This document shows, in pieces, positions 35,481-44,019 of a stretch of 64,000 nt of DNA. The stretch lies in the NCBI RefSeq assembly GCF_024054565.1, contig NZ_JAMXLR010000028.1, forward strand, positions 41,414 through 105,413, given 5' to 3'. The stretch comes from Aeoliella straminimaris. Its GTDB lineage: Bacteria; Planctomycetota; Planctomycetia; Pirellulales; Lacipirellulaceae. Numbering within the stretch: position 1 is the stretch's first letter; each line of letters opens with the position of its first letter. Below the pieces are notes generated by a model. It saw only the letters and a list, made by a program, of their open reading frames with translations, was not told the DNA's origin and searched no databases. Both the position numbers and the translations under genes were made by a program.

Positions 35481-36638
35481 ATGGACCTCGTAGCACTTTC
35501 CAACTGGTCGGGCACGAAAGAAGACCTGTTCGACCGGCTGACACATGAATTGGCCCAAGCTGGCCGGTGGCATGAACTGTTCGAAGCGCGGTTGATCGAA
35601 GCCCGCTCGCGTCTGGGGCTGTCGCTCACCGACTCGCCGCCCTTGGATGAGTTGCCCGAGCCGGCCCGGACCACGCTCGAAAACGACTACACGGCTGCCT
35701 GCCGCGAAGTGGGGGGACTGCTGCTCGACGCCGGGAGGCTGCGCGAGGCGTGGCGGTACCTGCGGCCTGCCGGCGAAAAACGCACGATGCATGCCGCGCT
35801 AGGACAAGTGGTGCCTAACGACGAAAACATCGAACAGCTGATTGAACTGGCCCTGTACGAGGGCATCGATGTCGAACGGGGCTACGGCTGGATGCTAGGG
35901 CACCTGGGCACCTGCAACGCCATCACGACACTCGAAGGGCTCGCTCCGCAGTTGCCACCGGCCAGCCTGGCGGCTTGCTCGGCCGTGCTGGTGCGGCACC
36001 TCGATCGCGAGTTGCGGGAGAACCTCCGCGGGCACATCGCCCAACAGGAGTCCACCTCGCCCCCGGTCACCGCCAGCGTTGGCGAACTGATGTCCGGTCG
36101 CGAGTGGTTGTTCGAGTCGCAGGCTTCGCATGTCGACGCTTCGCACCTGGCGGCCGCGGTTCGCTTCGCCCGTGTGCTGAAACATCCGGCCGTGGTGGAG
36201 GTGGCTTTGGGGCTGACCGAGTACGGTCGGCGTCTCGACCCGGCGCTGCAGTACGAAGGCGATTCCCCCTTCGAACAGCTCTACCCGGCTCACCGTCTGT
36301 TCTTCCTGGCCACGCTGGGCCGGGACGTTGCCGAGGCCATCGAGTACTTCCGCCAGCAGTTCGACCAGCAGGGCGACAGCCAACTGGCGGGAACCGCCCC
36401 CCTGGAAACGTTGATGGTGGTGCTGGAGCGGACGGGCCACGCGGCCGAAGCAATGGAGCTTTACGAGCAATCGGCACCTGCGGACGTACAGCTATCGCCG
36501 TTCGCTCCGCGATTGGTCGAACTGGCCGCGAAGTGCAGCGGTTGGGAACACTACGAGGCGATCCTCCGTCAGCGCGACGACCCCGTGGGTATCGCCATCG
36601 GGCTGCTGGCTCGTCAGAAATCTCGCGAGCAGGACTAA
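35481..36638 (+). CDS. helical repeat-like hypothetical protein
   Basis: The product is 385 residues without signal peptide or span, rich in Ala, Leu, Glu and Arg and predicted almost wholly helical (LTHELAQAGRWHELFEARL, VGGLLLDAGRLREAWRYLR, ETLMVVLERTGHAAEAMELY). Pairs of helices with small residues at turns suggest TPR- or SEL-like repeats, but no clean consensus is seen. I know similar proteins only as uncharacterised in planctomycetes. The gene is convergent with the anti-sigma gene at 36667, with 28 bp between the stops. Confidence 0.7.
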   Translation: MDLVALSNWSGTKEDLFDRLTHELAQAGRWHELFEARLIEARSRLGLSLTDSPPLDELPEPARTTLENDYTAACREVGGLLLDAGRLREAWRYLRPAGEKRTMHAALGQVVPNDENIEQLIELALYEGIDVERGYGWMLGHLGTCNAITTLEGLAPQLPPASLAACSAVLVRHLDRELRENLRGHIAQQESTSPPVTASVGELMSGREWLFESQASHVDASHLAAAVRFARVLKHPAVVEVALGLTEYGRRLDPALQYEGDSPFEQLYPAHRLFFLATLGRDVAEAIEYFRQQFDQQGDSQLAGTAPLETLMVVLERTGHAAEAMELYEQSAPADVQLSPFAPRLVELAAKCSGWEHYEAILRQRDDPVGIAIGLLARQKSREQD

Positions 36639-36666
36639 TTAGCTGCGCTGCGAATAACGGTGCAGG

Positions 36667-38358
36667 TTAGTTCGGCGGCTGCGAATGAGAAGCTTCGGGC
36701 CGCGGCGGAGGCGGACCGAAACCGTCCCGCTCGTGTGGTGGTGGACCAAGCCGATCGCCTGGAGGTCCTTCCGGACCATGTCGTTCGCCACCGTCGCGTC
36801 CGTCTCGATCTCCACGCTGCCGTTCACCGCGATCGCGTGGACCTCGATTATCGGGTCCTCGATCCTCTCGCCCTCGGTCATTGGGTCCGCGATCGCCTGG
36901 TCCGCGTCCGCCCCATCTTCCACGGCCGAAGCCGGGCATCATCTCTTTGAAGCCGCCCCGCATGCCCTCTTCGCCCAGAAACTCCTCGACATATAACTGC
37001 TCGAGCTTTTCAAGCATCTCTTCGCGAGGCATGGCCAGCAATTGCTGGCGAGTCTCGTCGGTGAGATCGCCATTGATGAAAAACTCCTCGAGCGTTGCCA
37101 CATCCGGGTTCCGCTGGCCCCGCGAGGCTTCGAACAACCACCCTGTTAACAACCGTGTCTTACCGAGTGGCTTATCTTTGGGCACATTCTGCAACTTTTC
37201 TTGAGTCTTCTCATCGAGCGACTCGATCAAGCGGTCTTCGATGGCCTGCTGATACTTGGAAAAATCCTGCCCTAAGAATTCGCTATGGCCGGTCGCCGAA
37301 ATGAACATCGTCAACTGCACTGGCCGACGTGGACTCGACTTGCTGCAGCTATTCAGACCTTTAATCCAGCGCTGCTCAAATCGCTGGTCGTAGTCATCTT
37401 CATCGGGCAGCGACTCGATCATGGCCTGCCGCAATTGCTGCATCTGGGAATCGCCGCCAATCTCGTCCACCGCGGCTCGCAATGCAGCGGCATCCGCCGG
37501 AGACAGATGGAAAAAGTCGTCGCGAATGGAGCGATCGCGTATACGCTTCAGTTCGGCGATCCGCTCCGGGGCATCCTTGATTCTCAATTGCGCCTGTTCC
37601 ATTTCGTCCTGTTGCGACAACCATGCATAATAGGCCAACAGCACCCGCTGCATGCGGTCGGCGTCCTTGTCGGCGGCCAGCGTGGTGTGCCAACGATTCA
37701 ACTCGTCGCGCATTTCAGGAGCAAAGCTCTGGAAGCGGCGATGCTTGCTGGCCAGATCGGCCTGCTCTTTGCTCGAAAGGCTGTTCACGAACTGACGTCG
37801 CTCGTTGTAGCTGGCCGAGCTCACGAGGGCCAACTGCTGGGCTTCGCCTTCCACCTGCCCGCCCCACTCGTCCACCAACCAATCCCCCGCCTCGGCGTCC
37901 AGCAGCCGTAGAAACTCGATATCACGGACCTCGGAGTACGCGTCGAGTTCCAGGATCACTGGCAGGTTGGTGTACAGCTCGCGATTGCGATTGGGCGTGA
38001 GCACCAGCAAGGCGATGAAGCCCACCAAAGCAGCGGCGGCCGTCATTGCGGCGGTCTTCAGCCAGCGATTCCGCCGCCGAATCGGCAGCATCGCGGTTTC
38101 GTGCTCGAGTTCCTTTTTGGCCTCGACGGTCGCCATCTCGATGGTTGTGCGAGTAAAGCTATCGTCCACCGTTACCCGCGGCAGCCCATCCAGCGCATTC
38201 CACACGCGGTCGAACTTCTGCAGTTCGCTACGAGCGTGCTCATCCGACTGAATGCGCGACTCGACCGCCTCGCTGTCGGTGGCCGAAAGCTCGCCATCCA
38301 GATACGCCACCAGCTCTTCGCTCAGGTGCTCGTCGGATTGTTTACCAGGGTTACTCAT
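36667..38358 (-). CDS. anti-sigma factor with Arg/Gly/Pro-rich tail
   Basis: The product is 563 residues. The N-terminal helical domain (SEELVAYLDGELSATDSEAVESRI) is of the anti-sigma type. A span lies at about 104-121 (AAMTAAAALVGFIALLVL), followed by a roughly 350-residue mostly helical exterior domain and an extreme low-complexity tail of about 85 residues with repeats of (G/D)RGPxD, such as GPGDRGPNDRGREDRGPDN, then Pro-rich sequence. The upstream gene, 76 bp away, encodes an ECF sigma factor, so this should be its inhibitor. ATG 38358 is used; the longer frame adds nothing recognisable. Confidence 0.8.
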   Translation of the reverse strand: MSNPGKQSDEHLSEELVAYLDGELSATDSEAVESRIQSDEHARSELQKFDRVWNALDGLPRVTVDDSFTRTTIEMATVEAKKELEHETAMLPIRRRNRWLKTAAMTAAAALVGFIALLVLTPNRNRELYTNLPVILELDAYSEVRDIEFLRLLDAEAGDWLVDEWGGQVEGEAQQLALVSSASYNERRQFVNSLSSKEQADLASKHRRFQSFAPEMRDELNRWHTTLAADKDADRMQRVLLAYYAWLSQQDEMEQAQLRIKDAPERIAELKRIRDRSIRDDFFHLSPADAAALRAAVDEIGGDSQMQQLRQAMIESLPDEDDYDQRFEQRWIKGLNSCSKSSPRRPVQLTMFISATGHSEFLGQDFSKYQQAIEDRLIESLDEKTQEKLQNVPKDKPLGKTRLLTGWLFEASRGQRNPDVATLEEFFINGDLTDETRQQLLAMPREEMLEKLEQLYVEEFLGEEGMRGGFKEMMPGFGRGRWGGRGPGDRGPNDRGREDRGPDNRGPRDRGERQRGDRDGRDGGERHGPEGPPGDRLGPPPHERDGFGPPPPRPEASHSQPPN

Positions 38359-38434
38359 GGGTAACTGTTGGCCACAGGCCAACGGCTAACGGAGGATCAG
38401 TTTCTTGAGTGCTGAACGCGAACGGCCTTCAGCC

Positions 38435-39073
38435 TCAAACCTTCAGGGCTTCCCCTTGTTCCAAATAGGGTTCCAGTACTTCTCGCAGGTTGGCTCGAGC
38501 GCGGGACAGGAGCGACTTGATCGCTTGGGGAGTCATGTCCATGATCTCGCCAATCTCGGCGTAACTCAGTTGTTCGAATTTTGCCAATAGCACAGCCATT
38601 CGCTGCCGCTCGTTGAGCGTTTCGATGGCCAGCCGCACCACTTCCGACATCTCCGTTTTGTCGAGCTGGCGCGTTGGCATCAGTCCGCTGGCCGCCAGGG
38701 CCGTGTGTTCGATGGGATTGGCGCCCGAGCCGTCCGGCGACACGGGGGTAACATTCACCTCTTTGCGACGCGACAGGGTCCGCAGGGCGTTGGAAGCTAC
38801 GTTGTTGGTAATGGTGAACAGCCAGGTCGAGAACTTCGAGGCGGGGACATATCGCTTGCGGGCACGGTACACCCGCAGGAAGACGTCCTGCGCCAGGTCT
38901 TCGGCCATGTCTCGCCGACCCACCAGGTGCGCTAGCACCCCCACCACGCGGCCTTGGTACCGCCGCATCAGTTCCTCGAACGCATGCGCATCGTCCGCCG
39001 CCACGCGCAGCATCAGCCGCACGTCCGGATCCGCTTGCGTGTAGCGATCGATAGTGGCCTGGCTGACGGTCAA
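38435..39073 (-). CDS. ECF RNA polymerase sigma factor
   Basis: The product is a 212-residue sigma-70 family ECF factor. Region 2 reads FEELMRRYQGRVVGVLAHLV, then DMAEDLAQDVFLRVYRARKRY; region 4 reads LNERQRMAVLLAKFEQLSYAEIGEIM and MTPQAIKSLLSRARANLRE. The start is a TTG at 39073 next to a run of seven T, with no clear ribosome binding site; an internal start cannot be excluded. The paired anti-sigma gene follows after 76 bp, a second such pair in this window. Confidence 0.9.
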   Translation of the reverse strand: MTVSQATIDRYTQADPDVRLMLRVAADDAHAFEELMRRYQGRVVGVLAHLVGRRDMAEDLAQDVFLRVYRARKRYVPASKFSTWLFTITNNVASNALRTLSRRKEVNVTPVSPDGSGANPIEHTALAASGLMPTRQLDKTEMSEVVRLAIETLNERQRMAVLLAKFEQLSYAEIGEIMDMTPQAIKSLLSRARANLREVLEPYLEQGEALKV

Positions 39074-39396
39074 AAAAATTTCTCGGCGACAACTCCCGCG
39101 TGGACCCGCAGTGCAGGCCCCCGGCTCGAAATTTGTAGTTAACGATACTTACCAGTTTATCCGCTCGGCCAGTCCAGGACCAACAGAGGATGCTATGTAG
39201 GAAGAAACCCCGCCCTTGCGGGGAGGTTCTGGAACAGGATAGCGATGACTCCTCACCTCCCCGGGGCGGGTGCCCACGATCTGGGGGCTTGGTGGAGCCA
39301 GTAATAGCGGGAATTGGTACATCTGTTGCATTGCGGTGTTTCCTATCCTCGTAACCAATCGCCTCCCACATTCCGCAGAGAAGACGGAGAAATCCG
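39074..39396. other. intergenic gap, hairpin only
   Basis: This 0.32-kb gap lies between the divergent sigma factor and CarboxypepD-reg-like protein genes. It holds a GC-rich hairpin, CCCCGC/GCGGGG with CCTT loop at 39208-39223, not followed by T, and no credible gene. Confidence 0.5.
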
Positions 39397-40659
39397 ATGA
39401 TTCAGAGGAACTACCTGGTGCTGTACCTGTATCTGGCCATTGCTGGCTTGCTGCTGGCGGCCATCGCCCCTCGCCCCAGCGATGGCCAGGAAACCGGCCA
39501 GCGGTCTGCTAGCGACCAAATCGACGGTCAGGGCGCCACTGCGAGTGGAGCGAACGACACCTCCTCCCAGCTTTCCCAATTGCTCACCAAAATTGAAAGG
39601 CTAGAGCAAAAGGTCGACAAGCTGAGCGCTGCACCCTCGGAGTTTTCCCGCGTCACGGTGCGCGTGGTCGATCCCCAGGGGCGTCCCCAGCAGGGGTACG
39701 AAGTGAAGCTCGAATCGAAGGGCGAGGTGCGGCGCGCCACGGCGCGAGGCGTGAGCGACGCCGACGGGCTGGCGCTCGATCGCCAGCTCCCCTACGGCGA
39801 TTACACACTACACGCATCGAACGATCGATGGCGATACTCCGCCCGGGTCCGCGACGTGACCATCGAAGTGGGCAGCCCGCTGGAGCTGAACATCGTCGCG
39901 CCGGCAGCGGAGGAGACCTGCGAAATCCGCCTGAGCTGCAATCTCTCGATCGACGACTTCCGCGGGCTTCCTTTCGGTGAGCATTGGGTGGTCGAAGAGC
40001 GCACCTCGCACACTCACGCGGCGCCAGAGCCCGGTGAATCGACTGACGATTGGCAAACCTTCCCCACCGTAGGAGACGGCATCGAGCGGGTGGCGGCAAA
40101 GGTGCAGCTGGCCGTGTCGCAAGTGGTCGAACAGCCCAATGGCGATAAATGGACTTGGAAATGGGACGACGCGGAGGGTGAGGATCTATCGTCGAAGGCC
40201 TATCTGGTCAGCAGCGAGAGTATCCACGTGATGAAAGACAACCGCAGGAATCAGATGACCCGAATCGAGCAGAAGGCCGACTACTTTTCGAAGCTGATCA
40301 AGGACTCGGACGACTGGCAAGAGAGAAGAGAATGCCTGGGCTACGCACCCCTGACTCTCGAACAAGGTCAACAGCCGCCAACCACGATTACGCTTCCCGC
40401 GGGAGTGATCGACGTCGAAATCGTCGATCTGTATGGTCGCCCCACTCCCGCGGTGGTGGAGATCATCGCTGCCAATGAATCGAAGAACAACAAGAGCCTG
40501 CAGGCCGCGGACGAGATCTGGCTCGAAGCCAGCATTCACGACTCGTCCGAGTGGTGGCAACAAGCCTTGGATGAAACTTGGGGCGACAAAGCCGAGACCC
40601 AGGTCGAGCTGGGACCTGGGGAAACGCAAACGATTGTCGTGGGGCACCAAGCCGACTGA
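39397..40659 (+). CDS. secreted protein with carboxypeptidase-regulatory-like domain
   Basis: The product is 420 residues with a signal peptide or anchor (LVLYLYLAIAGLLLAAIAP). A short coiled coil (SQLSQLLTKIERLEQKVDKL) leads to a carboxypeptidase-regulatory/transthyretin-like beta domain (VTVRVVDPQGRPQQGYEVKLESKG, DGLALDRQLPYGDYTLHAS). A second such unit is near the C-terminus (VIDVEIVDLYGRPTPAVVEI). GGAG lies 7 nt before the ATG. Function is unknown; the fold suggests extracellular binding. The gene is convergent with the TIM-barrel protein gene, with 3 bp between stops. Confidence 0.72.
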   Translation: MIQRNYLVLYLYLAIAGLLLAAIAPRPSDGQETGQRSASDQIDGQGATASGANDTSSQLSQLLTKIERLEQKVDKLSAAPSEFSRVTVRVVDPQGRPQQGYEVKLESKGEVRRATARGVSDADGLALDRQLPYGDYTLHASNDRWRYSARVRDVTIEVGSPLELNIVAPAAEETCEIRLSCNLSIDDFRGLPFGEHWVVEERTSHTHAAPEPGESTDDWQTFPTVGDGIERVAAKVQLAVSQVVEQPNGDKWTWKWDDAEGEDLSSKAYLVSSESIHVMKDNRRNQMTRIEQKADYFSKLIKDSDDWQERRECLGYAPLTLEQGQQPPTTITLPAGVIDVEIVDLYGRPTPAVVEIIAANESKNNKSLQAADEIWLEASIHDSSEWWQQALDETWGDKAETQVELGPGETQTIVVGHQAD

Positions 40660-40662
40660 AGA

Positions 40663-41412
40663 CTACAGCAGGCTGTCCAACAGCAACCGCATCTTGCGCA
40701 TCTCGCCGTGGTGGTCGACGCCTTCGCTGGGGGTGATGTGCACGCACAGCGCTCGGCTGTACTTTTCCTTACCCAGTTGCTGCACCAGCCGGCCATAGTC
40801 GACCTCGCCTTGGCCAACGCGAACCTGCAGTTCATTCTTGGTGGTGTCGCGAAGATGAACGTGCTGGGTGTACTTCAGCACCTTGTCGTAGTTGCGTCCC
40901 TGGTTGGGGCCAGCGATGTAGTGGCTGGGGTCGAGCGCCAGGGCCAGGCCTTTGACGTTGTCGCAAATCACCGCGGCCGTGTCGGGGTCCTGGGTCATGC
41001 AGCCGATGGTTGTCTTCATGGCCACAACCGCTCCCTCGAGCGAAGCGATGGCTACCATGCTCTTAAGCCGCTCGATCTCCTCGTTGAACGGAGTGCCCAG
41101 TTCCGAGGAAGGAACCACCATGGTGACCACCTTGATGGCCTTGGCCAGCTTGCAGCAGGCGGCGAACTGCTTGTAGTAGTCGTCGCCGGTGGCCTGGATG
41201 TCGATCGACAGCGCGGCGATGTGCATGCGGTGCGTGTCGCCACAGGTCTGCACGGCACGGTCCAGATCGGCCAGCACCTCGCTGGGTTTCATCCAGCCGT
41301 CGGTTTCATGCAGGGTCAGTTCGACCGCCGTGTACTCGAGGTCGACCAACTGTTGTAGCACCTCGCGCGGGCCAAGTTCGGGAAAACACTCGGTGGAAGC
41401 ACAGATAAACAC
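40663..41412 (-). CDS. sugar phosphate isomerase/epimerase family protein
   Basis: The product is a 249-residue xylose isomerase-like TIM barrel (AP_endonuc_2 fold), a family of metal-dependent sugar isomerases and epimerases. Beta-strand residues fitting the metal and substrate site are seen in LEYTAVELTLHE, VVAMKTTIGC, LALALDPSHYIAG and VHLRDTTKNELQVRVGQGEVDYGRLV, the last being the conserved C-terminal segment. The start is GTG 41412, since AAGGA lies 8 nt upstream and the longer ATG frame has no features. A dehydratase or epimerase of sugar catabolism is likely; the substrate is unknown. Confidence 0.85.
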   Translation of the reverse strand: MFICASTECFPELGPREVLQQLVDLEYTAVELTLHETDGWMKPSEVLADLDRAVQTCGDTHRMHIAALSIDIQATGDDYYKQFAACCKLAKAIKVVTMVVPSSELGTPFNEEIERLKSMVAIASLEGAVVAMKTTIGCMTQDPDTAAVICDNVKGLALALDPSHYIAGPNQGRNYDKVLKYTQHVHLRDTTKNELQVRVGQGEVDYGRLVQQLGKEKYSRALCVHITPSEGVDHHGEMRKMRLLLDSLL

Positions 41413-41653
41413 GTTGCCAGTCCTTTGTCGCCAGTGCAGTGTTGCCCCTCGGGGCAGAGGCGGTCGAAGCCGCCGGTCAACGGGCCTACTGTACCTGTTT
41501 GCCGTCACAATTGGCAACACCCATCGCTTGGCGGGCACGCTTTGTCTGCCGCCCCACGCGCCCTAGAATAGTGAGTCGCCGCGGGGACGTGCTAGCGGAT
41601 CCCGCCGCCGGAGGTGTTTCTCCGCCCGCTTTCCCTGCCCCCGAGGTCTATCC

Positions 41654-42718
41654 ATGTCGACTGCCGAGCCCACGCCCAACTCGCCCCAGATCGTCATTCA
41701 ACAGAAAGAAAGCCTGTTTGGCCGGTACGGAAAATTCCTGGTCGCCGCCCTGGTGTTCTGCATTCTGGTCATTGTCAGCATGCGAGCCGCCTACGACAGC
41801 TACTTTAACCTCACTCCAGGGCCCACCGAGAAGTTCCTGGATGGCGATCAGGATGCCGTCGAGAAGATCGCCGTGATCGACATCTCGGGCACTATTTCCG
41901 AGGCGGATACGTTTGTCAAAGAGCAGATCGACCGGGTGCGGAAAGACGAAAACGTGGTGGGTGTTGTGCTGCGGATCAACTCCCCCGGCGGCACCGTCAC
42001 CTACAGCGACTACCTGCACCACAAACTGCGTGAGTTGGCCGAGGGTACCAGCCGCGAAGGTAAGGGCCATGGAAAGAAGCTCGATATCGTGGTCAGCATG
42101 GGCAGCGTCTGCGCCAGCGGCGGGTACTATCTGGCTTCGGCCGTGGGCAACACCAAGGACAGTATCTACGCCGAACCTGCCACCATCACCGGTTCGATTG
42201 GCGTGATCATCCCGCACTACGACTTCTCGGAACTGCTGGGCGAATGGCACATCAAGGACGACTCGATCATGAGTGCTCCGCTGAAGGACATGGGCAGCCC
42301 CACCAAGAAGATGACACCCGAAGAGCGGGAGATCTTCCAGACGCTGGTCGACGAGATGCTGGCCGAGTTCAAGAAGAAGATCCAAGAGGGCCGGCCCGCG
42401 TTCCAGGCGAACCCCGAAGATCTGGATGCCGTGGCCACCGGCCAGGTGTTTACCGCCCAGCAAGCCGAAGAGCTGGGCCTGGTAGACAAGATCGGCTTCA
42501 TCGAAGACGCCCTGGATCGCGCCGCGGTGCTAGCTGGCAAGAAAGACAGGAATGGAGTCCGCTGCGTAAAATACGAAAAGCCTCCGGTTTCGTTAAGCAC
42601 CTTACTTGGTTCGGCCAGCGCCGCGGAAAAACCAGCCATCGACCTATCGTCGCTCAACGAACTGGCTTCGCCCAAGGCTTACTACTTGTACACCTGGGTG
42701 CCGGGCATCACGGAGTGA
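41654..42718 (+). CDS. sppA: signal peptide peptidase SppA (S49 family)
   Basis: The product is a 354-residue membrane-bound serine protease that degrades cleaved signal peptides. One N-terminal span lies at about 28-44 (FLVAALVFCILVIVSMR). The S49 motifs are LRINSPGGTVTYSD (oxyanion region), VVSMGSVCASGGYYLASA with nucleophile Ser155, TGSIGVI, and Lys211 in APLKDMGSP as likely general base. It is the short SppA form with one protease domain, as in Bacillus, rather than the tandem E. coli form. GAGG lies 7 nt before the start. It is followed by a CGTAGCTAC palindrome and then rlmN. Confidence 0.93.
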   Translation: MSTAEPTPNSPQIVIQQKESLFGRYGKFLVAALVFCILVIVSMRAAYDSYFNLTPGPTEKFLDGDQDAVEKIAVIDISGTISEADTFVKEQIDRVRKDENVVGVVLRINSPGGTVTYSDYLHHKLRELAEGTSREGKGHGKKLDIVVSMGSVCASGGYYLASAVGNTKDSIYAEPATITGSIGVIIPHYDFSELLGEWHIKDDSIMSAPLKDMGSPTKKMTPEEREIFQTLVDEMLAEFKKKIQEGRPAFQANPEDLDAVATGQVFTAQQAEELGLVDKIGFIEDALDRAAVLAGKKDRNGVRCVKYEKPPVSLSTLLGSASAAEKPAIDLSSLNELASPKAYYLYTWVPGITE

Positions 42719-42741
42719 AGGCGGGCCGAGCGGTTGACCAC

Positions 42742-42812
42742 CGTAGCTACCGTCGCCAGACGGTGGAATACTGCAGCAAACTAAAATCCTCGCTCTGGCG
42801 AGCGTAGCTACG
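42742..42812. repeat. palindromic CGTAGCTAC element, copy 2
   Basis: A 26-nt arm at 42742-42767 (begins CGTAGCTACCGTCGCCAG) faces an inverted arm at 42787-42812 (its reverse complement begins CGTAGCTACGCTCGCCAG), with 19 nt between. The arms are the two versions seen in copy 1 at 8527-8631 in swapped order. The element ends 13 bp before the rlmN start codon. Confidence 0.85.
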
Positions 42813-42825
42813 AGCACCCCACACC

Positions 42826-43875
42826 ATGCCCCCTCATTTGCTCGACGATATCGACGGCCAGCTCGCTGAGTGGTGTGCTGCGCGGAAGGTACCGAAGTTC
42901 CGTGTGAAGCAAATTCGGCGGTGGTTGTTCGAAGGCCGGGCGGGCGACTTTAATCAGATGAGCGACTTGCCACAGGCGATGCGCGGCGAGCTGGCCGAGT
43001 CGTTCGCGCTGTGGACCAGCACCATCGCCCGACACACCACGGCGGACGACGGCACCGAGAAGCTGCTGCTATCGCTCGCCGGCGGTGGCCAGATCGAGTG
43101 TGTGCTGTTACGCGACAAAGTGCGCCGCACGCTCTGCATCAGCACGCAGGTCGGTTGCGGCATGGGCTGCGTGTTCTGCGCCAGCGGCCTGGACGGCGTC
43201 GATCGCAATCTCACGACCGGCGAGATCCTCGAGCAAGTGCTGCTCTTGCAGCGGTTGCTCGATCCGCAAGAGCGTCTTAGCCATATCGTGGTGATGGGCA
43301 TGGGCGAGCCGCTGGCCAACCTGCCGGCGCTGCTGCCCGCCCTGGACTATATCGCCCGTGAGGACGGTCTCGGCATCAGCCATCGGCGAATCACCGTCTC
43401 GACGGTCGGCCTGCCGAAGCAAATCCGCCGCTTGGCCGATCTCGATACACGCTATCGCCTGGCCATTTCACTGCATGCACCGAACGATGAACTGCGCAAT
43501 CAAATCGTACCGGTAAACGAGAAGATGCCGCTGGGCGAGATCCTGGACGCGGCCGACTACTACTTCGAACGAAGTGGCCGACGTTTGACGTTCGAATACG
43601 TGCTGCTGGCCAAGCTAAACGACCGGCCTGAGCACGCCCACCAACTGGTGAAGCTACTCGCGGGGCGGACCGCCCTGGTGAACGTGATTCCCTACAACCC
43701 CGTGGCCGGCCTGCCCTACGGCACGCCTTCTTCTGAAGCGCAGCAGACCTTTCGCAGCATCCTGGAAGCGGGCGGCCTGGCCGTGCGGTTCCGCCATCGC
43801 AAGGGCGACAAAATCAACGCCGCGTGTGGCCAGTTGCGACGCAGTTCGAATCTGACGGACATCGCAAGTCCGTGA
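42826..43875 (+). CDS. rlmN: 23S rRNA (adenine(2503)-C(2))-methyltransferase RlmN
   Basis: The product is a 349-residue radical SAM enzyme that methylates C2 of A2503 of 23S rRNA (and A37 of some tRNAs). The 4Fe-4S ligands are Cys111, Cys115 and Cys118 in CGMGCVFC. The C-terminal second methyl-carrying Cys334 (NAACGQLR) is present. Other family parts are VVMGMGEPLANL, RLAISLHAPNDELRNQIVP and NVIPYNPVAGLPYG. The predicted RNA-binding N-terminus (LAEWCAARKVPKFRVKQIRRWLFEG) is intact. No clear ribosome binding site precedes the ATG; the palindromic repeat just upstream occupies the leader. Confidence 0.95.
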   Translation: MPPHLLDDIDGQLAEWCAARKVPKFRVKQIRRWLFEGRAGDFNQMSDLPQAMRGELAESFALWTSTIARHTTADDGTEKLLLSLAGGGQIECVLLRDKVRRTLCISTQVGCGMGCVFCASGLDGVDRNLTTGEILEQVLLLQRLLDPQERLSHIVVMGMGEPLANLPALLPALDYIAREDGLGISHRRITVSTVGLPKQIRRLADLDTRYRLAISLHAPNDELRNQIVPVNEKMPLGEILDAADYYFERSGRRLTFEYVLLAKLNDRPEHAHQLVKLLAGRTALVNVIPYNPVAGLPYGTPSSEAQQTFRSILEAGGLAVRFRHRKGDKINAACGQLRRSSNLTDIASP

Positions 43876-43885
43876 TCCAGCTCCT

Positions 43886-43912
43886 TCGTTCCCACGCGAT
43901 GCGTGGGAACGA
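43886..43912. repeat. REP-like palindrome GTTCCCACGC, copy 1
   Basis: A perfect inverted repeat has 12-nt arms around GTTCCCACGC with a 3-nt GAT loop, just after the rlmN stop. A second, slightly different copy is at 61725-61749. I know this palindrome as a repeat dispersed in several phyla; it may also act as a terminator-like hairpin here, but it has no T-tract. Confidence 0.75.
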
Positions 43913-44019
43913 CTACGCGAGATACGTGCGCATGAAAAGTCCGAGCCGCGCCCGCGGGTGAGGTGGGCACGACTCGGAGCAAAGGTACCGCCTGATTGTG
44001 ATTGGTTAGCTACGTCCGT

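Noticed and set aside
39149..39358. 69-codon minus-strand frame in the gap beside the sigma factor
   Set aside because: It reads through GC-rich hairpin sequence, has no ribosome binding site and no plausible product.
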